Assembly: GCF_024494595.1 (NCBI RefSeq)
Contig: NZ_JANHDI010000008.1
Coordinates: 1-64,000 of the forward strand
Length of the DNA: 64,000 bases
DNA from: Halobellus rarus
Lineage (GTDB): Archaea; Halobacteriota; Halobacteria; Halobacteriales; Haloferacaceae
Direction of reading: 5' to 3'
In this document: positions 60,299 to 64,000 of the stretch, one piece after another
How the letters are laid out: every line of letters starts with the position of its first letter
How positions within the stretch are numbered: position 1 is the first letter of the stretch
Notes under the pieces: generated by a model
Database searches by the model: none
Told to the model about the DNA's origin: nothing
Seen by the model: only the letters and a program-made list of their open reading frames with translations
Program-made: the position numbers and the translations under genes

Positions 60299-60435
60299 AC
60301 TCCTCGCTACTCCGGGGACGGCAAAGTATCTGCGGGAGCGACGCAGTCGACGGGAGAACGGTCCGTACTCGGTTCGGAGTTCGTTGCGGCCACGCTTCTC
60401 CGTTGCTGCTGCGGCGGTCTGTTGCGGCCGCGGTG

Positions 60436-60933
60436 CTACGTCGCGTTTTGTCGCCGTTTTCGGGCGTCCTCGGCCGCGGCGGCGACCTCGTCGTAGTCGG
60501 GTTCGACGCCGGGGTCGTCGCTCACCCAGGCGTAGGTGATCTCCCGGTCGTCGTCGACGACGAAGACCGCGCGCTTGGCGAGGTTGCGGACGCCGAGGTC
60601 CGCGAAGTCCATCGAGACGTCGTAGGCGTCGATGATCTCGCGGTTGGTGTCGCTGACGAGGCCGAAGTTGAGGTCGTTCTGCGCGCGGAACTCGTTGAGC
60701 GTGAACGGCGTGTCGATGCTGATCCCGTAGACCGTCGCGCCGACGTCCTCGAAGTTGGCCATCTGATCGCGGAAGGTGCACATCTCGGTCGTGCAGGTGC
60801 CCGTGAAGGCCGCGGGGAAGAACGCGAGCACGACGGGGGCCGAGTCGAGGTGCTCCGAGAGCGTGAGCGAACTCACGTCGCCGTCTGCGAGCGGTGCGGT
60901 GAAATCCGGGGCGTCGTCGCCGACTGAAACCAT
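60436..60933 (-). CDS. Peroxiredoxin (AhpC/TSA family, AhpE/BCP type)
   Basis: 165 residues. The active-site region PAAFTGTCTTEMCTFRD holds the peroxidatic Cys (TCTTEMC) with the preceding Thr/Pro. N-terminal DDAPDFTAPLADG and C-terminal ITYAWVSDDPGVEPDY are also typical. It reduces hydroperoxides; the second Cys two turns later may be the resolving residue. It is divergent from tatA, with 130 nt between. Confidence 0.94.
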   Translation of the reverse strand: MVSVGDDAPDFTAPLADGDVSSLTLSEHLDSAPVVLAFFPAAFTGTCTTEMCTFRDQMANFEDVGATVYGISIDTPFTLNEFRAQNDLNFGLVSDTNREIIDAYDVSMDFADLGVRNLAKRAVFVVDDDREITYAWVSDDPGVEPDYDEVAAAAEDARKRRQNAT

Positions 60934-61030
60934 ACCGGGCTTTGAGAATCGCGCCGGTTGTATGTTGCTTTTGGCCGGCCTGATTTCGCCAGTTGCGGTC
61001 GCAACTTCTCGGGATGGCCGAGCAAAAAGC

Positions 61031-61038
61031 CTATAATT
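61031..61038 (+). promoter_or_regulatory. TATA-like box of tatA
   Basis: CTATAATT is centred about 30 nt before the ATG at 61064, suggesting a leaderless transcript. Confidence 0.55.
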
Positions 61039-61063
61039 ACCACTGGGTTAGACTCTGGTAGCG

Positions 61064-61324
61064 ATGTACGGAACTATCACCCCACTGTTCCCGGGGCTGC
61101 CGGGTGGGCCGGAAGTGCTCGTCGTCCTGCTCATACTGGTGCTTCTGTTCGGCGCCAACAAGATCCCGAAACTCGCCCGTTCGACGGGGCAGGCGATGGG
61201 CGAGTTCAGGCGCGGCCGCGAGGAAATCGAGGAGGAGCTCAGCGAGATGGACAACGACGACGAAGAGGAAGAAGAGAAGACGACGACGTCGACCTCGACG
61301 GAGACGTCGACCGAGACTAACTGA
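61064..61324 (+). CDS. tatA: Sec-independent translocase TatA
   Basis: 86 residues: a short N-terminal region, one membrane helix (EVLVVLLILVLLFGANKIPKLARS) with the FGANKIPKLA hinge typical of TatA/E, then amphipathic helix GQAMGEFRRGREEIEEELSEM and an acidic Thr-rich tail. TatA forms the pore of the twin-arginine pathway, which haloarchaea use heavily. No other tat gene is near. Confidence 0.95.
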   Translation: MYGTITPLFPGLPGGPEVLVVLLILVLLFGANKIPKLARSTGQAMGEFRRGREEIEEELSEMDNDDEEEEEKTTTSTSTETSTETN

Positions 61325-61365
61325 CGCGCTGCACCCACCCGGTTCTTTTCGCGAAACCGTATCAG

Positions 61366-61371
61366 TTTAAG
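61366..61371 (+). promoter_or_regulatory. TATA-like box of tRNA-Arg
   Basis: TTTAAG is centred about 27 nt before the first tRNA base at 61396. Confidence 0.5.
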
Positions 61372-61395
61372 CAGTGGCTATACAATCAGCCGACG

Positions 61396-61469
61396 GGACG
61401 TGTGGCCTAGTGGACCAGGGCGAGGGGTTCCTAACCCCTAGATCGCGGGTTCGACTCCCGCCACGTTCG
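61396..61469 (+). tRNA. tRNA-Arg (CCT)
   Basis: Acceptor GGACGTG pairs with CACGTTC (one G-U), anticodon stem AGGGG/CCCCT encloses TTCCTAA with anticodon CCT (reads AGG), and T-arm GCGGG/CCCGC encloses TTCGACT. The discriminator is G at 61469. CCA is not encoded; no intron. Confidence 0.95.
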
Positions 61470-61615
61470 TTCGCTTCGCTCACTCACGTGGCGACCTCCC
61501 GCTCACTTCGTTCGCGGGAGTCCCGCCACGTCCGTTTTCCACCGAGCGATAGCGAGGCGCTAAAACGACCCGCGGGAGTCGAATCAGGGAGGTCGCCGCG
61601 TCCAACGCTCCTCGC
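61470..61615 (+). repeat. tRNA-derived repeat fragments behind tRNA-Arg
   Basis: The segment 61516-61531 repeats the 3' end of the tRNA (TCCCGCCACGT.CG, 14 of 16 bases as at 61455-61470). An imperfect hairpin of about 15 bp surrounds TCACTTCGTTC (61487-61528). Around 61572 GCGGGAGTCGAA appears, the reverse complement of a T-arm. Together these look like scars of integration or partial duplication; a terminator hairpin is also possible. Confidence 0.5.
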
Positions 61616-62449
61616 TCAGAGGTCGACGCGGTCGCCGATCTCGGCGACTTCGAGCGACTGCGGATACTCGTAGCTCCGGGCGTGGTGATGCAGCACCTTC
61701 GGATCGGCGGTCATCCCCTTCCACATGTCCCAGTGGCTCGGGAGGAATCGATCGAATGCGAGGTCCGAGGCCGCCTCGACGGCCTCGTTCTCCGTGGAGT
61801 ACCACCGCGTTCGAACCGGTTCGCCGGTCTGTTTGTCGTCGATGTTGCCGATCGCGCCGAACGCCAACACCCCCAGATCGACGTCGTACCGCTCGCCCAG
61901 TTCGTCGAAGTCGTCGTGGGGTTTCGTGTCGCCGCCGTGGAAGAACGTCCCCGAGTCGTGCTCGAAGACGTACGAGACGGGGTGCGTGGAGTCGGGGTCG
62001 TTCGAGAACTCCACGTGGACGGTGAACTCACCGACATCGAGGGTGTCACCCTCGACGACTTCGGCGAACTGGTCGTCGTCGAGGTCGTAGTCGTCGAGCC
62101 ACGCCTCGTCGTCGAACGCGACCGACAGCGAGTCGTCCGGGGCGTAGAAGGACGCGCCGGTGTTCTCGAGAATCGGTGCCTGACTCGGGCCGTGGGTGTG
62201 ATCGGTGTGCTCGTGGGTGGCGAAGACGGCGTCCATCTCCGCGACGTCCTCGGGGTCGAACGGCACCGGAATCATCCGGACCGTCCGCGGCGGATCGCCC
62301 GTCCCCAGATAGGGGTCGATCGCGACGGTCGTGCCCTCGCTGCCTTTCAGAATGAAACCGTTGCAGCCGAGGTACCAGACGGCGACAGTGTCGGGGTCCG
62401 CTGCCTCCACGGCGCGTGGGAGCCAGTCTCCCCAGTCGCTTCGAGTCAT
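61616..62449 (-). CDS. MBL-fold metallo-hydrolase (UlaG-like)
   Basis: 277 residues. The zinc-binding motif THEHTDHTHGP follows VFA; further ligands are in FFHGGDTKPHDDF and SHWDMWKG. The YLGCNGFILKGS start and overall pattern are like UlaG (ascorbate-6-phosphate lactonase) and related hydrolases. Substrate unknown. Start at 62449 (MTRSDWGDW). It is convergent with tRNA-Arg. Confidence 0.9.
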   Translation of the reverse strand: MTRSDWGDWLPRAVEAADPDTVAVWYLGCNGFILKGSEGTTVAIDPYLGTGDPPRTVRMIPVPFDPEDVAEMDAVFATHEHTDHTHGPSQAPILENTGASFYAPDDSLSVAFDDEAWLDDYDLDDDQFAEVVEGDTLDVGEFTVHVEFSNDPDSTHPVSYVFEHDSGTFFHGGDTKPHDDFDELGERYDVDLGVLAFGAIGNIDDKQTGEPVRTRWYSTENEAVEAASDLAFDRFLPSHWDMWKGMTADPKVLHHHARSYEYPQSLEVAEIGDRVDL

Positions 62450-62852
62450 ACGTGTCGCTGCGGCCGGCGGTAGGCTAAGTGTTCCGGAGACGGATGCGGT
62501 ATGGCGGCTCGGCACCGCCTGGCTTGCCGGTCGAGATCCCATCATCGGTTATAATAACACGAATGATTACTTATACAGTAGAAAAATAGTAATATATGGT
62601 AACTAACCAGGGAGTAATAAAATGAATAACGCCATTTCTCTCAGCATATATTTGTGTGATACCGGCGTCCTCTACGGTATGAATCCCCACACGAGAGAAA
62701 CGGCGAACTTCTCACAGATGGACGCGACGATCCGGGAACTCGGCTCGTGGAGTCCGCGCCCGGAGCAAAAAACTCCTGATCGACGTCGGTGGGGATCCCG
62801 TTCGTTCGTGGGCGACCCTCGTTCGTAAACCCCGATACGCGCGGGAAACTGA
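62450..62852. other. Gene-poor interval with an AT-rich core
   Basis: About 400 bp. 62545-62665 is strongly AT-rich (AATAGTAATATATGG near 62585). A 68-codon ORF at 62622-62828 starts in it, but its sequence is unlike a haloarchaeal protein and I do not call it. Confidence 0.5.
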
Positions 62853-63302
62853 TCACTCGGCGTCGAGGTTTCCGAACGCCTCGTCGACGAGCTCGCCCGT
62901 GTCGGCGATGATGTCTGCCATCACGTCGTCGTCGGGTGCCATCCCGACGAGTCGGGCGATCCGCATAATGCTCACGTGATAGACGGTCTGGACGCCCGGT
63001 TCTTCCTGCCAGACCACGACGTTGCACGGGAACAGCCCGCCCATACGCCGCTCGCTCGCGTCGAGCGCGCGGTTCGCCACGCTCGGGTTGCACGCGCCGA
63101 GGACGTAGTACGGGTCGCGGCCGGCGTCGACCTTCTCGTTCAGCATCTCCGAGGCAGAGAACTCGGTGGCGACGCCGAACCCGGCGTCGGTGAACGCCTC
63201 GCGCACGTGTTCGATCGCCTCGTCGTGTTCCATCCGAAGGGTGGCTCGCTCCTCGCCGATGTCGCCCGCCGCGATCGCTTCTGGGTCGATTGGTAACGTC
63301 AT
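62853..63302 (-). CDS. DUF302-domain protein
   Basis: 149 residues. The DUF302 pattern is seen in MEHDEAIEHVREAFTDAGFGVATEFSASEMLNEKV, YYVLGACNPSVANRALDA and LFPCNVVVWQEEPGVQTVYHVSIMRI. The two conserved Cys (GACN, FPCNVV) are kept. The fold is TTHA1732-like; the function is not established, though it often occurs near metal or redox genes. Start at 63302 (MTLPIDPEA); a longer frame adds non-conserved residues. Confidence 0.9.
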   Translation of the reverse strand: MTLPIDPEAIAAGDIGEERATLRMEHDEAIEHVREAFTDAGFGVATEFSASEMLNEKVDAGRDPYYVLGACNPSVANRALDASERRMGGLFPCNVVVWQEEPGVQTVYHVSIMRIARLVGMAPDDDVMADIIADTGELVDEAFGNLDAE

Positions 63303-63398
63303 CGACGTAGCGTACGACGGCGACCGATGAAAACGTATGGGAGTGTGTCTACCACACACTATCGATCCGTCGGGGCGTACGTCCGCCCCGAAACCGGA

Positions 63399-63442
63399 GT
63401 TGCGGACCCGCTCGTGCACCGTTGCGGACCCGTCCGTCCACC
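63399..63442 (-). repeat. 22-bp tandem duplication just after a gene 3' end
   Basis: Copies at 63399-63420 and 63421-63442 match at 19 of 22 positions. They lie 2 nt beyond the stop codon of the CPBP-like gene (63445-63447). Confidence 0.85.
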
Positions 63443-63444
63443 GC

Positions 63445-64000
63445 TCACAGCGGCACCGGGAGCCAGCGGAGGGCGGCGAGGACGTCTTCCGGCGGGAAGA
63501 TCGGATCGTGCAACGCGAGCCAATCGAGGAGCGTCAGCCCGAGGCCGTGGGCCACGATCGAGGGCAGGAGCGACTGGCTGTGGTAGTCGACCGCGCCGAA
63601 GAGGACGTCGGTCGGCCCCGACAGCAGCAGTTCGATCGGGGGCTTCCCGACGTGGTGCAGCGCGTAGACGACGGGGCTGATGAAGACGCTCTTGAACCCG
63701 AACTCCTCGCTGACGCCGACGCAGAGCAGTCCGCGGTAGTACGTCTCGGCGGCGACGACGACAAGCAGTTGCTGCAGCGTGTGCGGGAGGAACTCGCCGA
63801 GGGCGGTCGTAGTGTGCCACATCGGGTAGTACGCGCGGATGCTCGGCAGCGACGACCCCACGAGATAGAAGGGGAGGACGAACGCCGCGAGGACGAGGGT
63901 GTCCCGGAGGGCCACCCGGTCGACGCGGAAGCCGAGATCGCGGCCGTGGGTGGCCGCGAGGCTGGCCGGAATGGCGAGGAACAGCAGTACGTCGCGGGCG
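63445..64000 (-). CDS. CPBP-like intramembrane protease, 5' end outside the window
   Basis: At least 185 residues, open to the window edge; a GTG at 63915 is only an internal codon, since in-frame coding-like sequence (ARDVLLFLAIPASLAATHG) continues upstream. Several membrane helices; motif 1 reads AETYYRG instead of EExxxRG, motif 2 VVYALHHVGKP and motif 3 IVAHGLGL are present. It resembles the CPBP family with an altered first Glu pair. Substrate unknown. Confidence 0.78.
   Translation of the reverse strand, partial: ARDVLLFLAIPASLAATHGRDLGFRVDRVALRDTLVLAAFVLPFYLVGSSLPSIRAYYPMWHTTTALGEFLPHTLQQLLVVVAAETYYRGLLCVGVSEEFGFKSVFISPVVYALHHVGKPPIELLLSGPTDVLFGAVDYHSQSLLPSIVAHGLGLTLLDWLALHDPIFPPEDVLAALRWLPVPL

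Noticed and set aside
61565-61600. Second tRNA gene on the minus strand behind tRNA-Arg
   Set aside because: Only a T-arm-like piece is present; no acceptor, D-arm or anticodon arm can be formed.
62622-62828. Plus-strand ORF of 68 codons in the AT-rich interval
   Set aside because: The second half is Arg/Ser/Pro-rich and the first half AT-driven; no homology-like feature or domain.

Overview
The window is chromosomal DNA of a haloarchaeon. It is GC-rich, most proteins are acidic, and TATA-like boxes often lie 27-32 nt before start codons, as expected for leaderless mRNAs. Family-level markers agree: LonB membrane protease, thermosome, archaeal methionine adenosyltransferase, Dph2 and Dph6, RNase P component 4, archaeal NadM and ADH synthase. 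Order Haloferacales would fit, but the genus cannot be set from the sequence alone.

Layout. 1-2339: end of a Dpp/Opp-type peptide ABC transporter (permease tail, two ATPases). 2352-6418: HTH/zinc-ribbon regulator, sugar nucleotidyltransferase, cupin, Dph6, small membrane protein, HD hydrolase. 6645-9809: large S-layer-like surface protein with an AT-rich internal block. 10138-13702: stretch bounded by tRNA-Gln and a 15-bp copy of its 3' end, holding an SDR oxidoreductase and a secreted protein with a ~200-residue Glu/Asp tract. 13777-23859: housekeeping and small zinc-ribbon genes, including a ferritin-like/DtxR pair, DHH phosphoesterase, aldo/keto reductase, MFS carrier, GT81-like glycosyltransferase, Nudix and Hsp20. 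23923-27831: trpC-trpB-trpA followed by ADH synthase. 27976-42569: alkyltransferase-like protein, CPBP protease, LonB, NadM, SAM hydrolase, thermosome, amidohydrolase, GT2, methyltransferase, winged-helix regulator, MBL hydrolase, Dph2. 42703-45385: decayed small ORF and a two-gene membrane module (HTTM-DCC fusion plus partner). 45628-54500: YlbF, MinD-like ATPase, RAD55-like protein without P-loop, a frameshifted gene, FKBP, CYTH, methionine adenosyltransferase, ThiI, PRC-barrel and small proteins. 54582-64000: two GT4 enzymes, tandem Usp, RNase P component 4, YhbY, MscS, HD protein, peroxiredoxin, TatA, tRNA-Arg with repeats behind it, MBL hydrolase, DUF302 and a partial CPBP protein.

Links between genes: ADH synthase starts the archaeal aromatic pathway that feeds trpCBA. 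Dph2 and Dph6 are two steps of diphthamide synthesis. Methionine adenosyltransferase makes SAM, and a SAM hydrolase is also present. The ferritin-like and DtxR genes form a probable iron operon.

Most unusual: (1) short tandem repeats of 19-23 bp at six gene 3' ends, in five of them with the stop codon inside the unit; (2) the island-like stretch at tRNA-Gln with a 608-nt T-free hexamer tract; (3) the AT-rich mosaic block in the surface-protein gene; (4) the HTTM-DCC membrane module; (5) family members lacking their defining catalytic residues (alkyltransferase-like, RAD55-like).
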